NCBI RefSeq assembly: GCF_009689005.1
Contig: NZ_AP021879.1
Coordinates: 1,922,001-1,986,000, forward strand
Direction of reading: 5' to 3'
From: Desulfosarcina ovata subsp. ovata
GTDB taxonomy: Bacteria; Desulfobacterota; Desulfobacteria; Desulfobacterales; Desulfosarcinaceae
DNA length: 64,000 nucleotides
Shown here: positions 52,250 through 62,033 of the stretch, one piece after another
Layout: each line of letters starts with the position of its first letter
How positions within the stretch are numbered: the stretch's first letter is position 1
Notes under the pieces: generated by a model
Seen by the model: the letters and a program-made list of their open reading frames with translations, nothing else
Database searches by the model: none
What the model was told of the DNA's origin: nothing
Program-made: the position numbers and the translations under genes

Positions 52250-52399
52250 TCCTCGGGTTACACGTTGATATAATAAAGGATAGCAGCGGGTCAGCCTGGC
52301 GTCAAATCAGAAAATGATGGTTATAGATGCCTGCCTCAGGACCGATGCAGCGGTATAGACAACCTGCACGCAGTTCAAGACGGATACCGTACCTTCACT
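52250..52399. other. Short gap, no feature seen
   Basis: About 150 bp without a recognisable gene, repeat or terminator. Confidence 0.4.
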
Positions 52400-53650
52400 T
52401 CAGACAGCGCGATGCACCACAACGCCATCCTTGACGGTCATGCGGCAGGGATTGCCGCCCATGCGGTAGGCCAGCTCGGCCGGTTCGTCGATCTCCCAGA
52501 CGGCAAAATCGGCGGATTTGCCCACCTCGAGGCTTCCCTGGCGGTCATCGATTTTGAGCGCCCGGGCAGCGTTGACCGTAAACCCGGCCAAGGCTTCGAC
52601 CGGGGTGAGCCCAAAATTGACGCAGGCCATGTTCATCATCAGCAACGGTGAGGTGGTGGGACTGGTGCCGGGGTTGCAGTCGGTGGACAGGGCCATGGGC
52701 ACGCCGTTACGGCGCAAAAGCGCCACCGGCGGTTTACGGGTTTCGTTGAGAAAATAGAAGGCGCCGGGCAGAAGCACCGCCACCGTACCGGATGCAGCCA
52801 GGGCCGATGCCCCGTCCGGTTCCAGATATTCCAGATGGTCGGCGCTCAGCGCCCCATACCGGGCGGCCAGGATGGCCCCCTTGCTGTCACTAAGCTGTTC
52901 GGCGTGCAGTTTGACGGCCAGTTGGTGTTGGCGTGCGGCCTTGAAGATCCGTTCGGTCTGTTCGGTGGTGAAAGCAATGGTCTCACAAAACACATCCACG
53001 GCCCGGGCCAGCCCTTCGGCGGCCACTTCGGGCAACATCTCATCCACCACGAGATCCACATAGGCGTCCGGGCGCCCCTTGTATTCCGGCGGCAGGGCAT
53101 GGGCCCCTAAGAACGTCGCCACCACCGTTGTCGGCAACGTCTCCTCCAATCGCCGGGCCACCCGAAGCATCTTGAGCTCACTGGCGGTATCCAGACCGTA
53201 GCCGGATTTCACCTCTACCGTGGTCACGCCTTCGGCCTGCATGGCCATCAGCCGTTTGGCCGAGTATCGGTAAAGCGCATCTTCCGAGGCCTTCCGGACA
53301 GCGGTCACCGTGCTGACGATCCCGCCCCCTGCTTCAGCAATCTGTGCATAAGTGGCACCATTTAGGCGCATTTCAAACTCCCGGGCCCGGTTCCCGGCGT
53401 AAATCAGGTGGGTATGGCAATCGATCATTCCCGGTGTCAGCCAGGCGCCATCCAGCCGGTGAACACGGGCCGCCCGTTGCGGTGCATCATCCGGTAACGC
53501 GGACTGGGCCCCGATCCAGACAATACGACCAGCGGTTACCGCCACCGCTCCGCTTGCGATCCTGCCATAGGCGCCCGATTCAGCCATGGTCGCCAGGTTC
53601 GTGTCGAGCCAGAGGCTGTCAACGGATTCGGGGAATATCGTTTTTCGCAT
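52400..53650 (-). CDS. hutI: Imidazolonepropionase
   Basis: 416 aa. Amidohydrolase with metal ligands in [21 protein letters not shown], catalytic region [25 protein letters not shown] and [11 protein letters not shown]. Third step of histidine degradation. No other hut gene is adjacent in this window, so the pathway may be scattered; a linked Nudix gene follows upstream. Confidence 0.95.
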   Translation of the reverse strand: MRKTIFPESVDSLWLDTNLATMAESGAYGRIASGAVAVTAGRIVWIGAQSALPDDAPQRAARVHRLDGAWLTPGMIDCHTHLIYAGNRAREFEMRLNGATYAQIAEAGGGIVSTVTAVRKASEDALYRYSAKRLMAMQAEGVTTVEVKSGYGLDTASELKMLRVARRLEETLPTTVVATFLGAHALPPEYKGRPDAYVDLVVDEMLPEVAAEGLARAVDVFCETIAFTTEQTERIFKAARQHQLAVKLHAEQLSDSKGAILAARYGALSADHLEYLEPDGASALAASGTVAVLLPGAFYFLNETRKPPVALLRRNGVPMALSTDCNPGTSPTTSPLLMMNMACVNFGLTPVEALAGFTVNAARALKIDDRQGSLEVGKSADFAVWEIDEPAELAYRMGGNPCRMTVKDGVVVHRAV

Positions 53651-53673
53651 CCAACGCCCACCTTAAAAGAAAT

Positions 53674-54144
53674 CTATGGTACCGGCGTTCGGGCAGCGCT
53701 GTCCGGATGCAGATAACGCCGAAAAAGACTCGCCTTATTCTCACCCTGGCGATAGCTGAAATAGTCGCTTAAAATCTGCCCATGATCGAAAACCAGTGGG
53801 GCAGGCAAGGCATCGGCGGAAAACACCCCCGCGTTTTTTGCATCGTCCGCGGCCACGGGCATCCCTTCGGCCGATGCGATGAACACTGTGGTCATCGTAT
53901 GATGACGGGGATCCCGTTCGGGGTGTGAGTAAACGTAAAACAACTCCTCCAGGCGTACCACAAGGCCCGTCTCCTCCCTGGCCTCCCGGAGGGCACAGGC
54001 CTCCACGGTTTCCCCCCAATCCAAAAACCCGCCGGGAATGGCCCACCCGTGAGGCGGGTTGCGCCGTTCGATGAGAACAATGCCGCCGGCAACCTCAATG
54101 ATGATATCAACGGTAGGCAGCGGGTTGCGGTAGGGGCCGCTCAT
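53674..54144 (-). CDS. Nudix hydrolase (ADP-ribose pyrophosphatase-like)
   Basis: 156 aa from ATG 54144 ([20 protein letters not shown]). Nudix box [24 protein letters not shown] with REETGL core (G-x5-E-x7-R-E-U-x-E-E-x-G-U). The early strand [18 protein letters not shown] suits ADP-ribose or nucleotide-sugar substrates. Just upstream of hutI, same strand. Confidence 0.9.
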   Translation of the reverse strand: MSGPYRNPLPTVDIIIEVAGGIVLIERRNPPHGWAIPGGFLDWGETVEACALREAREETGLVVRLEELFYVYSHPERDPRHHTMTTVFIASAEGMPVAADDAKNAGVFSADALPAPLVFDHGQILSDYFSYRQGENKASLFRRYLHPDSAARTPVP

Positions 54145-54145
54145 T

Positions 54146-54247
54146 TTATATCTCCGGCGCGCCTGCCGGGATGAGGCAGACGAAGGCCAACGGACCATCT
54201 CCGGAATTGCGGATCTGGTGTTTTTCTGTGTAGTGGATCACTTTCAT
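54146..54247 (-). pseudogene. Cupin C-terminal remnant (33 codons)
   Basis: ATG 54247 encodes [38 protein letters not shown]-x-G-D-x-P-L-x-F-x-C is the last strand pair of a small cupin. The metal-binding first motif is missing and no gene precedes it. Confidence 0.55.
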
Positions 54248-54683
54248 GGCTCTCACAACACCTTTCATGCATTTAACGGCGATCATCAATAATATAACGA
54301 TAACAGAGATTATGAGCCGTGCCGGTTGATGTCAACCCCAAGGTTGACGGATTCGTAAAAAGCCCGATATCGGCGCCTGCGCGTATCCTTGGTCACTGCG
54401 GAGTACGATTAGTACACCTCATTCCTCAGGATTCGCAAGCCTTGATCTCGGGCTTTTTACGAATCCGTCTAAACAGCGACTTTTTACGAGGCCATCAAGG
54501 TCGCAACATTGGGGCCAACCCTTTTCTTGAACGGTGAAACCGACTGGACAGAATCGGTGGCGAACTTTGCTTGACTATGCCCCATTTTTAAGGTCAAATG
54601 TCAGACTTACTTTAACCGATTGATAAACGATGCGTTGTGGGCAAGTGCCCGTTCGTCCCTCAATCCTTGTATGGAGGATAACC
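54248..54683. mobile_element. Intergenic region with 22-bp-arm palindromic element (54346-54469)
   Basis: GACGGATTCGTAAAAAGCCC GA at 54346 has its exact complement at 54448-54469, 124 bp overall, with no ORF. Such elements recur in deltaproteobacterial genomes. GTATGGAGGATAACC before 54684 is the ribosome site of the next gene. Confidence 0.75.
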
Positions 54684-56630
54684 ATGGATTTGAAGAAAAC
54701 CTGTCCGGACAAGTTGGTTGACGCCGAAACCGCCATGTCCAAAATCAAAAATGGTAGCCGGGTATTTATCGGCACCGGATGCGGGGAACCGCAGCATCTG
54801 ATCCGGACCATGGTGGAAGACCTGAACATGCAGGACATCATGGTCTACCAGATGCTGTCATGGACCTTTGCCGACTATGTGGATGATCCCCGGTTCATGA
54901 AACGCTTCTCGCTCAAGCTTTTCTTCATCAGCGCCTCCATGAGAAAAGCGGCCTTCGATGGGAAAATCGATTATATTCCCACCTATCTTTCCCAGATCCC
55001 CCGCTACTTTGCCAAACGCCGCATCGGACTGGACGTGGCCCTGATTCAGGTCAGTCCGCCGGATAAATTCGGATACTGCAGCCTCGGCGTATCGGTGGAT
55101 ATCACCCTGGCCGGCATGCAAAGTGCAAAACTGGTCATTGCCCAGGTCAACCCGCGCATGCCGCGAACCTTGGGGGACAGCGTGGTTCATATCGATGAAA
55201 TCGATTATCTGGTGCAACACGAGGAACCCCTTGTCGAGGCCCGGCCCCATTTCAAAAATCCAAATGTGGCCGATCGCATCGGTTTTTACGTCAACCAACT
55301 GGTAGACGACGGCGCCACGCTGCAGATCGGTTTCGGCCACCTGCCCAACGCCATTCTGCAACACCTGAGTGACAAAAAGGACCTGGGCATCCACACCCAA
55401 TTGATCACTGACGCTTTTATACCGCTGCTCGAGAATAAGGTGATCACCAGCCGCAAAAAAACCCTGCTCCCCGGACGGGTGGTGGCGTCACTGTGCATGG
55501 GGTCGGAACAGCTTTATCGCTTTGTCGACAACAACCCGATGTTTTATTTCCGCTCATCGGAGTTCGTCAACGATTCCACGGTCATCGCCCGCAACGACAA
55601 CCTGATCTCGATCAGTTCGGCCCTTGAGGTGGACCTGACCGGCCAGGTGTGTACGGACTCCATGGGCCACCTGTTCTACAGCGGTATCGGTGACCAGGTC
55701 GATTTTCTGCGCGGCAGCGCCATGTCCAAGGGCGGATTTTCCGTCATCGCCCTGCCCTCCACGGCCCAAAACGGCAATGTGTCCAGAATCGTGCCGCATC
55801 TGAGTGAGGGTGCCGGGGTGGCCACCACGCGTGGCGACGTCAACTTTGTGGTCACCGAATATGGTATTGCCGAGCTCTCCGGTAAAAGCATCTACCAGCG
55901 GGTCATGGAACTGGCCCAGATCGCGCATCCCAAATTCCGTGAGGAACTGATCGATGTGGCCAAGAGCCGTCACTACATTTTTGCCGATCAGCTGCCTCCG
56001 ACCCAGGATGACCTGATTTTTCTCGAGGGATACAAAAACCAGATGACCCTCAAAAACGGCAAGACCGTCGAATTCAGGCCGCTTCTTCCCTCTGATGAAT
56101 TTGCCTATCGCAACTTTTTCTATTCGTTGCAGGAAAAAACCATCTACTTCCGTTTTTTCTACAAGATGAAGCTTTTCTCCCATGAGGTGGTTCAGAAACA
56201 GTGGGCCAGTGTGGATTACCACAAAAACATGTCCATGATCGGTCAGGTGCGCATCGGCGGCCACCAGGAAATCATTGCCATCGGTTCCTATGCCGACGAA
56301 GGCAAAGGCAGTTCCAGTGCTGAAGTGGCCTTCGTGGTGCGCGAGGATTTCCAGGGGATGGGGATCGCCTCGTACCTCCTGTCGCTCATGGAGCGAATCG
56401 CCAAGGAAAACAATTTTACCGGATTCCTGGCGTCGGTACTGCGGGAAAATACGGCTATGCTGCGGGTATTTAAAAAACGCTATCCGCATGCCAAAACAAG
56501 GGTCAGTGGCGGAGATGACGTCAGTGTCCTGATGGATTTCAGCGATGCCGTGGAATATGGCCGCACGGTCCCCGGTGACAAACCGGGCGAGAATGACAGC
56601 TGCGTGTGCCCGACTGAGTACCTGAGATAA
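54684..56630 (+). CDS. Acetyl-CoA hydrolase/CoA-transferase fused to GNAT acetyltransferase
   Basis: 648 aa from ATG 54684, after GGAGG. Residues about 1-440 are a 4-hydroxybutyrate/acetyl-CoA CoA-transferase: GSRVFIGTGCGEPQHLI, QIGFGHLPNAILQHL, FRSSEFVND with the catalytic glutamate, and VTEYGIAELSGKSIYQR. Residues about 460-610 are a GNAT domain (VEFRPLLPSDEFAYRNFFYS, AEVAFVVREDFQGMGIASYL L). The GNAT part may acetylate the enzyme or a partner in response to acyl-CoA level. Seen in anaerobic fatty-acid degraders. Confidence 0.88.
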   Translation: MDLKKTCPDKLVDAETAMSKIKNGSRVFIGTGCGEPQHLIRTMVEDLNMQDIMVYQMLSWTFADYVDDPRFMKRFSLKLFFISASMRKAAFDGKIDYIPTYLSQIPRYFAKRRIGLDVALIQVSPPDKFGYCSLGVSVDITLAGMQSAKLVIAQVNPRMPRTLGDSVVHIDEIDYLVQHEEPLVEARPHFKNPNVADRIGFYVNQLVDDGATLQIGFGHLPNAILQHLSDKKDLGIHTQLITDAFIPLLENKVITSRKKTLLPGRVVASLCMGSEQLYRFVDNNPMFYFRSSEFVNDSTVIARNDNLISISSALEVDLTGQVCTDSMGHLFYSGIGDQVDFLRGSAMSKGGFSVIALPSTAQNGNVSRIVPHLSEGAGVATTRGDVNFVVTEYGIAELSGKSIYQRVMELAQIAHPKFREELIDVAKSRHYIFADQLPPTQDDLIFLEGYKNQMTLKNGKTVEFRPLLPSDEFAYRNFFYSLQEKTIYFRFFYKMKLFSHEVVQKQWASVDYHKNMSMIGQVRIGGHQEIIAIGSYADEGKGSSSAEVAFVVREDFQGMGIASYLLSLMERIAKENNFTGFLASVLRENTAMLRVFKKRYPHAKTRVSGGDDVSVLMDFSDAVEYGRTVPGDKPGENDSCVCPTEYLR

Positions 56631-56661
56631 AAATTACGGAAAAAAGTTTTCAGCTTTTGCA

Positions 56662-58104
56662 TCAGGCGACAAATTCAGCCATACGTTCCTTTTTCTCGTC
56701 GTAATAGGATATGCGGGTCGCATAGGAACGCAGGTCGACATGCAGGATGGCACGGTAAGGCATCCGTGTCCAAGAGAGTTTCAACTGGTCATCGGGTGAG
56801 TCCTCGATAACGAACCTGGCGTCGAAGGCCCGGCAGGTGTTTCTGAATTCCATGAGTCGCAGCAGGCGCTGGACCACCGGCTTTGTGATTTCGGTTTCAA
56901 TTTCCTCCAAAGTGTAGTTGTGCCGATTGATGTCGCGACCGTTCTTCGTCTGTTGCACCAGGGCGATATCGTTCTCCCCCCCCAGGAGTCCGACGTAGTA
57001 TACCTGGGGAATTCCCGGGGTGAAAAACTGGATCGCCCGGGCGGCAATGTAAGCGTCATCGTTGCATTCCAGCGCCGAGTAATAGGTGCAGTTCACCTGA
57101 TAGACATCCAGGTTTTCATATTCGGGGCCGGAAAAAATTTTACGGGTGTTGGAGCCTTTCTCGTCCAGTCCGTCCAAGGTGAGTTGCAGGTCGTCCGGGG
57201 AGATCAGGTCCTGCACATCCACCACGCCGATTCCATCATGTGTGTCCAGGGTGGTGATCTGTTTGCGCGGGCAGATGGCCAGCCACTGTTTCAGCACCCG
57301 GCTGGTATGATGGTAGAGGGTGTGCAGCATCAGCATGGGCAGAGAAAAATCGTAGGTCCAGTACCCTTGCTCGGATATTTTCTGATGATAGCGGTAATGC
57401 TCGTGGACCTCGGGCAGGATCTCAACCCCGAACGGAGAAACATAGTCACTCAGCCAGCCAAGCAGTTCCCATACCTGCGGTTCCAGAAAAAAGCAGTTGG
57501 TCCCCAGTTTGAAGGTACAGTAGGCAAACGCATCCATGCGGATCATTTTGGCCGGGGAGCGTGACAGTTGAATCAGGTATCGCCGCATGATCTCATGGGT
57601 TTTGGGAGCATTCCAATCAAGGTCGATCTGCTCATAGTCAAAGGTGCACCAGATTTTCTCTTTTGATCCGTCGGCCCGGTGGACAATGGTGAACGGCGGC
57701 CGGGGTTTTCGTGTGTACACCTTGGCAAGATCGGCCTCGCTGACCTCGCCGTTGGGACTGATTTTGTTGAAGGAGAGAAACATGTCGGCAAATTCGGAAT
57801 CCGCCCCCTTTTCCATATAATCCTGGAAATAGAGCGACTGACGGGAAATGTGGTTGACCATGAAATCGATGATCAGGTCGAACTCCCCGCCGATCAGGTC
57901 GATGTCCCGCCAGGAGCCGAATGCCGGATCGACCTCATCATAGGTCAACGGTGCAAAACCGCGGTCGGCGGATGAGGGATAAAACGGCAGCAGATGGATA
58001 CCGCCGACGGCGCGGCTCAAGTATCGCCGCAGCACGTAATGCAATTCGACCAGATCACTGCCCAGACTGTCCGGATAGACGATCAGCTGTACGTTGTTTT
58101 TCAT
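56662..58104 (-). CDS. Sucrose phosphorylase (GH13_18)
   Basis: 480 aa from ATG 58104 (MKNNVQLIVYPDSLG). Conserved blocks HLLPFYPSSADRGFAPLTYD EVDP, DLIIDFMVNHISRQS, IRMDAFAYCTFKLGT with the nucleophile D, EILPEVHEHYRYH with the acid E, and TTLDTHDGIGVVDV. Converts sucrose plus phosphate to glucose-1-phosphate and fructose, reversibly. Adjacent to the sucrose-phosphate synthase, so it could salvage or balance the sucrose pool. Confidence 0.93.
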   Translation of the reverse strand: MKNNVQLIVYPDSLGSDLVELHYVLRRYLSRAVGGIHLLPFYPSSADRGFAPLTYDEVDPAFGSWRDIDLIGGEFDLIIDFMVNHISRQSLYFQDYMEKGADSEFADMFLSFNKISPNGEVSEADLAKVYTRKPRPPFTIVHRADGSKEKIWCTFDYEQIDLDWNAPKTHEIMRRYLIQLSRSPAKMIRMDAFAYCTFKLGTNCFFLEPQVWELLGWLSDYVSPFGVEILPEVHEHYRYHQKISEQGYWTYDFSLPMLMLHTLYHHTSRVLKQWLAICPRKQITTLDTHDGIGVVDVQDLISPDDLQLTLDGLDEKGSNTRKIFSGPEYENLDVYQVNCTYYSALECNDDAYIAARAIQFFTPGIPQVYYVGLLGGENDIALVQQTKNGRDINRHNYTLEEIETEITKPVVQRLLRLMEFRNTCRAFDARFVIEDSPDDQLKLSWTRMPYRAILHVDLRSYATRISYYDEKKERMAEFVA

Positions 58105-58113
58105 CCCCATCGC

Positions 58114-60303
58114 TCAACCTCCGGATATTTCATCGATAAAATGGTAATGCCGCAGGCCTTCGATAATCCCGCCGGAACAGGGCGCACCGGCAAAATAGAC
58201 ATTCCGGCTGCCTTTCAGGCTTTCCAGTTCATGGCTGTAGTTGCCGACCACCACGGCACGGGGCTCACCGCGAAGCATCTCCTCATCATTTCCCGAGTCT
58301 CCGCAGACCAAAAAATTGATCAGCGGAATTTCCCAGCGGTAGCTCAGGTAGCGAATGGCCTTTCCCTTCGAGGCCCGGAAGGGAAGAATATCCAGATAAC
58401 GGTCATGGGAGTAGATCAGCGTGTAACGGCACCGATGCTTGAGCAGCAGGTCGTGGACGGCCGCCAAACGGTCTTTGTCGGGGTCCATGTAATAGCTGAC
58501 TTTGTAGCGGCGCTGATTTTCCTCCTCCTGGTACTCCAGGAAGTCGACATCTTCCAGCAGATCGACGATTTTCTGACGATTCCACCGGTTGTTGATGTGG
58601 CTGGCCCATCCGGGACTGGGTTTCTTACTCCTGCCGTAGAAAAGGGCGCTGCCCACGCTGCAGATGATCACATCCGGACGGGGAATCCCGAATTTTTCCA
58701 AAATCTCCCGTGCCGAGTCGGACGTTCTTCCAGTGGCCACCCCGAATCCGAGACGGTCGTGGTAACGCTTCAGATAATCGATGAGCGTTTCGAGTTGCGA
58801 GTTGTCGTCACCAAGGAGGGTATTGTCGATGTCGGTAATCAGAAAGTGGTTGAGTTTCAAAAGCCGCCGTCCGATGGCATCAGAGGGACGGGGGGATTTA
58901 AAATCCAGTTTGGGGTTCCCCTTCATCAGGGTTTTGATCCGTTTTGCATAGGAACCGGCGTGACTCTGCCAAGTGTAATGCTTGCGGACATTCATGATGC
59001 CGTTTTTCGAGTAGCGGTCCCAAACGGCTGAATCGGCGATGATCTTGCGAAGGGCATCGGTAATCTGACCGGTGTCGGTCACATCCACCAGGATACCGTT
59101 CCGGCAATTTTGGATGATATCGTTGGGACCACCGTCATTGGTGGCCACAATGGGGAGGCCGGTGGCCGATGCCTCGAGCAGGGTCAGCCCAAAGGGCTCC
59201 GTCAGGGCCGGATTGATGAACACCCCTCCCTTCTCCGCGGCAATGCGATACAGGGCCGGCACTTCATACTCGAAATCATGCTTTTTGGGGATGGCCATCT
59301 TGCCGTACAGGTCGTACTTGTCCATAGCCAGCAGCATCTCGGTCAGGACTTCCTTCTCGTTGTCCGCCATGGCATCGATATCCTTGCGCAGACCGGCAAA
59401 GACGGCCAGGTTGGCCATGCTTTGCAGTTCCAGGTCTTCGCCGTAGGCCCGCACCAGGCCGGAAATATTCTTGCGCTTATCCGGCCGGCTGAGGGCCAGA
59501 ATCAGCGGTTTGTCCGGATTCATGAAAAATCGGTTCAGTTCCTTCAGCATGGATGCCTGGGCGTAACGGCTGTTTTCCGAGCGCTCCGTATCATCGAGGA
59601 TGTTGTGGTAATACGGATAAAACGTATCGATGTCGATGCCGGGGGGAATGACCTGATAGTCGGGAATGTCCTTATTGTGATAGAGCCCATACTGCTCATC
59701 AATTTCGTGACGGGTGCTGGTGACCACCAGATCGGCCCGGGCCAGGATCTGTTCTTCGGCATCGATCCGTCGGTCGATCTTGAACTTTTTAATCATTTCG
59801 GCGCGGCTCATTCCCTGATCCAGCAACCGGGCCTGTTTGGCCCGTCCCAGGGAGTGGCCGGTATAGACAAAGGGAATCCCCAGAATATCCGCCAGCTGGG
59901 CAGCCACATACCCGGCGTCAGGATAGTGGCCATGCACGATGTCGGGGATGGCGTCGTTGCGTTTGATGAATTTAATGGTCTTGTCCACATACTCTTCGAG
60001 GTACGGCCAGAGCAATTCCTTGCGCATATACCGGCGCCCGCCACACTGGATTCTCACGATCCGGAATTTGTCGTTGACCTTTTCAACGGGCTGGCTGTAA
60101 TCCGAAGACACCCGTTTGTCTGCAATCAGGCGCGTAAACAGATCCACCCGCCCGATATCGTCACGTTCACTCAGGCAACGTCCCAATTCAAGAACGTATT
60201 TGATCTGCCCGCCGGTGTCTGCATCGCGTCCCATCTCCAGATTGGTAGCGCGGATCAATCCATGCAAACTGAACAATTGAACATAAGGCCCGTCAGCGGC
60301 CAT
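58114..60303 (-). CDS. Sucrose-phosphate synthase with fused phosphatase domain
   Basis: 729 aa from ATG 60303 (AAAGGAAATGCC upstream); an ATG 6 nt earlier is less well placed. Residues about 1-460 are the GT4 SPS domain (FSLHGLIRATNLEMGRDADT GGQIKYVLEL, GHYPDAGYVAAQLADILG, FINPALTEPFGLTLLEASA). Residues about 475-725 are the HAD phosphatase (FLITDIDNTLLGDD with D-x-D-x-T, GDSGNDEEML). Together they make and dephosphorylate sucrose-6-phosphate, a compatible solute route in marine or halotolerant bacteria. Overlaps the fructokinase stop. Confidence 0.93.
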   Translation of the reverse strand: MAADGPYVQLFSLHGLIRATNLEMGRDADTGGQIKYVLELGRCLSERDDIGRVDLFTRLIADKRVSSDYSQPVEKVNDKFRIVRIQCGGRRYMRKELLWPYLEEYVDKTIKFIKRNDAIPDIVHGHYPDAGYVAAQLADILGIPFVYTGHSLGRAKQARLLDQGMSRAEMIKKFKIDRRIDAEEQILARADLVVTSTRHEIDEQYGLYHNKDIPDYQVIPPGIDIDTFYPYYHNILDDTERSENSRYAQASMLKELNRFFMNPDKPLILALSRPDKRKNISGLVRAYGEDLELQSMANLAVFAGLRKDIDAMADNEKEVLTEMLLAMDKYDLYGKMAIPKKHDFEYEVPALYRIAAEKGGVFINPALTEPFGLTLLEASATGLPIVATNDGGPNDIIQNCRNGILVDVTDTGQITDALRKIIADSAVWDRYSKNGIMNVRKHYTWQSHAGSYAKRIKTLMKGNPKLDFKSPRPSDAIGRRLLKLNHFLITDIDNTLLGDDNSQLETLIDYLKRYHDRLGFGVATGRTSDSAREILEKFGIPRPDVIICSVGSALFYGRSKKPSPGWASHINNRWNRQKIVDLLEDVDFLEYQEEENQRRYKVSYYMDPDKDRLAAVHDLLLKHRCRYTLIYSHDRYLDILPFRASKGKAIRYLSYRWEIPLINFLVCGDSGNDEEMLRGEPRAVVVGNYSHELESLKGSRNVYFAGAPCSGGIIEGLRHYHFIDEISGG

Positions 60304-61198
60304 TGGCATTTCCTTTCATCAGTAACCGGGGTTGGTCATAAAAATGTTCATCATCGGGGATGGCACCGGGGATGCGGCATATCCGCGCGGCAAAGACGGA
60401 GGCCTGGTCGATGACCGTTTCCCACGGAATCCGGTTGATATGGCCGGCCGCCAGAATTGCCGCGTACCCATCGCCGGCCCCCACGGTATCCACCACATCG
60501 TCCCGCCCGCTCATGAGGTGGTGGATTGGTAAGTCCCCGCTGACAATCGTGCTGCCCCGGCTGCCCTGGGTAATGGCCAGGGTTGAGATGGCGTATCGCG
60601 CCATCAGCCAGGAAACAAACGGATCGGCGGATGGCGGGCCGCCCAGACGGCGCCGGATATCGTCAAGCTCCTCTTCATTGACCTTGAGGATATCGGCCCG
60701 GTGCAAAGAATCGTCGATTGCCCGGGGATTGACGTGCGGCGGTCGCATGTTGATATCGCAAAAACAGGTTGTCTGTTCCGTGGATGAACGCAGAAATTCC
60801 TGAACCTGGCCATAACCGTTGGCGGACCGCTGGATGAGGCTGCCGAAATAGATCATCCGCGCATCCTGCGCTTTACTGCCCATGGCCGATTCCAGGGAGA
60901 GATGGTCGTAGGCGACATTTTCGCGGATATCGAAATGCGGGACCCCGTTGCTGTCCAGCGCTACCTGGACGGTTCCGGTGGGATGTCGTTGATCGATCTG
61001 GACGTCTTCGGCATCAAATCCCCGGTTTTCCATAAAATCGAGAATCCGGTGGCCGTGATCATCGTCGCCGACGCGGGTGAAAAAACGCACCCCAAATCCA
61101 AGCTGTTTGAGATGATAGGCAAAATTAAACGGCGCACCGCCAATCCGTTGATATGACGGGAAAATGTCGATGAGGATCTCACCGATGACAACAATCAC
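60293..61198 (-). CDS. PfkB-family fructokinase
   Basis: 301 aa from GTG 61198 (GGGAGG at the right spacing); the ATG-started longer frame would read the inverted repeat at 61243. VIVVIGEILIDIFPSY, GGAPFNFAYHLKQLG, DTVGAGDGYAAILAAG (catalytic D-T-V-G-A-G-D). Phosphorylates fructose, the product of sucrose phosphorylase; completes the sucrose cluster. Confidence 0.9.
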   Translation of the reverse strand: MIVVIGEILIDIFPSYQRIGGAPFNFAYHLKQLGFGVRFFTRVGDDDHGHRILDFMENRGFDAEDVQIDQRHPTGTVQVALDSNGVPHFDIRENVAYDHLSLESAMGSKAQDARMIYFGSLIQRSANGYGQVQEFLRSSTEQTTCFCDINMRPPHVNPRAIDDSLHRADILKVNEEELDDIRRRLGGPPSADPFVSWLMARYAISTLAITQGSRGSTIVSGDLPIHHLMSGRDDVVDTVGAGDGYAAILAAGHINRIPWETVIDQASVFAARICRIPGAIPDDEHFYDQPRLLMKGNANGR

Positions 61199-61242
61199 GC
61201 GGCCTCCCGGTAATGTTGGTGTTATTGAAGATGAAACGATTA

Positions 61243-61401
61243 GGCTGGCGGAAAGAAATAATTTCCCCAGATCGCGCCGGATTTGTGGTCGTCTACAAGG
61301 CGCCGCCACCGGTGCATATCGGGAATATGTGCGGGTGGCGGCAACGCGATAGACGGGCACAAAGACAAGCAGGATGGGGGAATTATTTCTTTCCGCCAGC
61401 C
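61243..61401. mobile_element. MITE-like inverted repeat, 26-bp arms
   Basis: GGCTGGCGGAAAGAAATAAT TTCCCC at 61243-61268 faces its complement at 61376-61401 with one mismatch; inner GCCGCCACC/GGGTGGCGGC arms add symmetry. The right end is directly against the stop of the next gene. Confidence 0.8.
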
Positions 61402-61734
61402 TTACAGCGAGGCCACCTGAAACGGCGTACATTGGATGGCAAGGCTGCCCTTTTTTACCCAGATCCGAGCCATGGTGACCGTTTCGCCATCGATGTTAAC
61501 GATATTGGCCAGTTTCTCCACAAAGGCGATATCGCCCTTGCTGAATTCCAGGTAGGGGCTGATGGTATTGTACGGATCCGGGACGAGGATAATCTGGTCC
61601 GAATCCAGGGGGTGTTTCTGCGGCGATCCGCTATAGGGGACATGCGTCTTGGAAAGTGCGCGCACGTCCTTGGGCGCAGTGTACTTTTCGATTTCGAATT
61701 TCTCGGCTTTCTGAAGTGAGGTAACCGTTGCCAT
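61402..61734 (-). CDS. Conserved hypothetical protein
   Basis: 110 aa from ATG 61734 (MATVTSLQKAEKFEIEKYTA). No family recognised with confidence. It contains RALSKTHVPYSGSPQKHPLD SDQIILV and a strand-rich C-terminal half (GDIAFVEKLANIVNIDGETV TMARIWVKKGSLAI). Length and composition suggest a small soluble beta-rich domain. It sits 18 bp upstream of the acylphosphatase, same strand, GGAGGGC ribosome site. Its last codons touch the inverted repeat at 61376-61401. Confidence 0.7.
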   Translation of the reverse strand: MATVTSLQKAEKFEIEKYTAPKDVRALSKTHVPYSGSPQKHPLDSDQIILVPDPYNTISPYLEFSKGDIAFVEKLANIVNIDGETVTMARIWVKKGSLAIQCTPFQVASL

Positions 61735-61751
61735 GTAGCCCTCCTTCCGTT

Positions 61752-62033
61752 TCAATATCTGATATCAAAGCGTTCAAACTCACCCTGATAGGCCAGCCAG
61801 CTGACATCCACCTTCTCCACCGTAGCCTGCGGCGGACCGGTCCGGCACCAATTGGCCAGTGAAATCACGTCGATCTCCGGTCCCTCGACAATGGCTTCCA
61901 CCGTCCCGTCACGCTTGTTCCTGACCCAGCCACTGACGCCAAAACGCTTTGCCGCCCGCTGGGTTTCCGCGCGGAAGAAAACACCCTGCACCCGTCCGTG
62001 CACAATCAGATGCGCCCTGGTTTTGTTTTCCAT
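61752..62033 (-). CDS. acyP: Acylphosphatase
   Basis: 93 aa. HLIVHGRVQGVFFRAETQRA AK holds the V-x-G-R-V-Q-G-V-x-F-R active-site loop, and SGWVRNKRDGTVEAIVEG the catalytic asparagine. Hydrolyses acyl phosphates. Complete; GAGGGAC ribosome site. Confidence 0.93.
   Translation of the reverse strand: MENKTRAHLIVHGRVQGVFFRAETQRAAKRFGVSGWVRNKRDGTVEAIVEGPEIDVISLANWCRTGPPQATVEKVDVSWLAYQGEFERFDIRY

Noticed and set aside
59110..60414. Plus-strand ORF of 434 codons
   Set aside because: Antisense to the sucrose-phosphate synthase gene; no recognisable domain.
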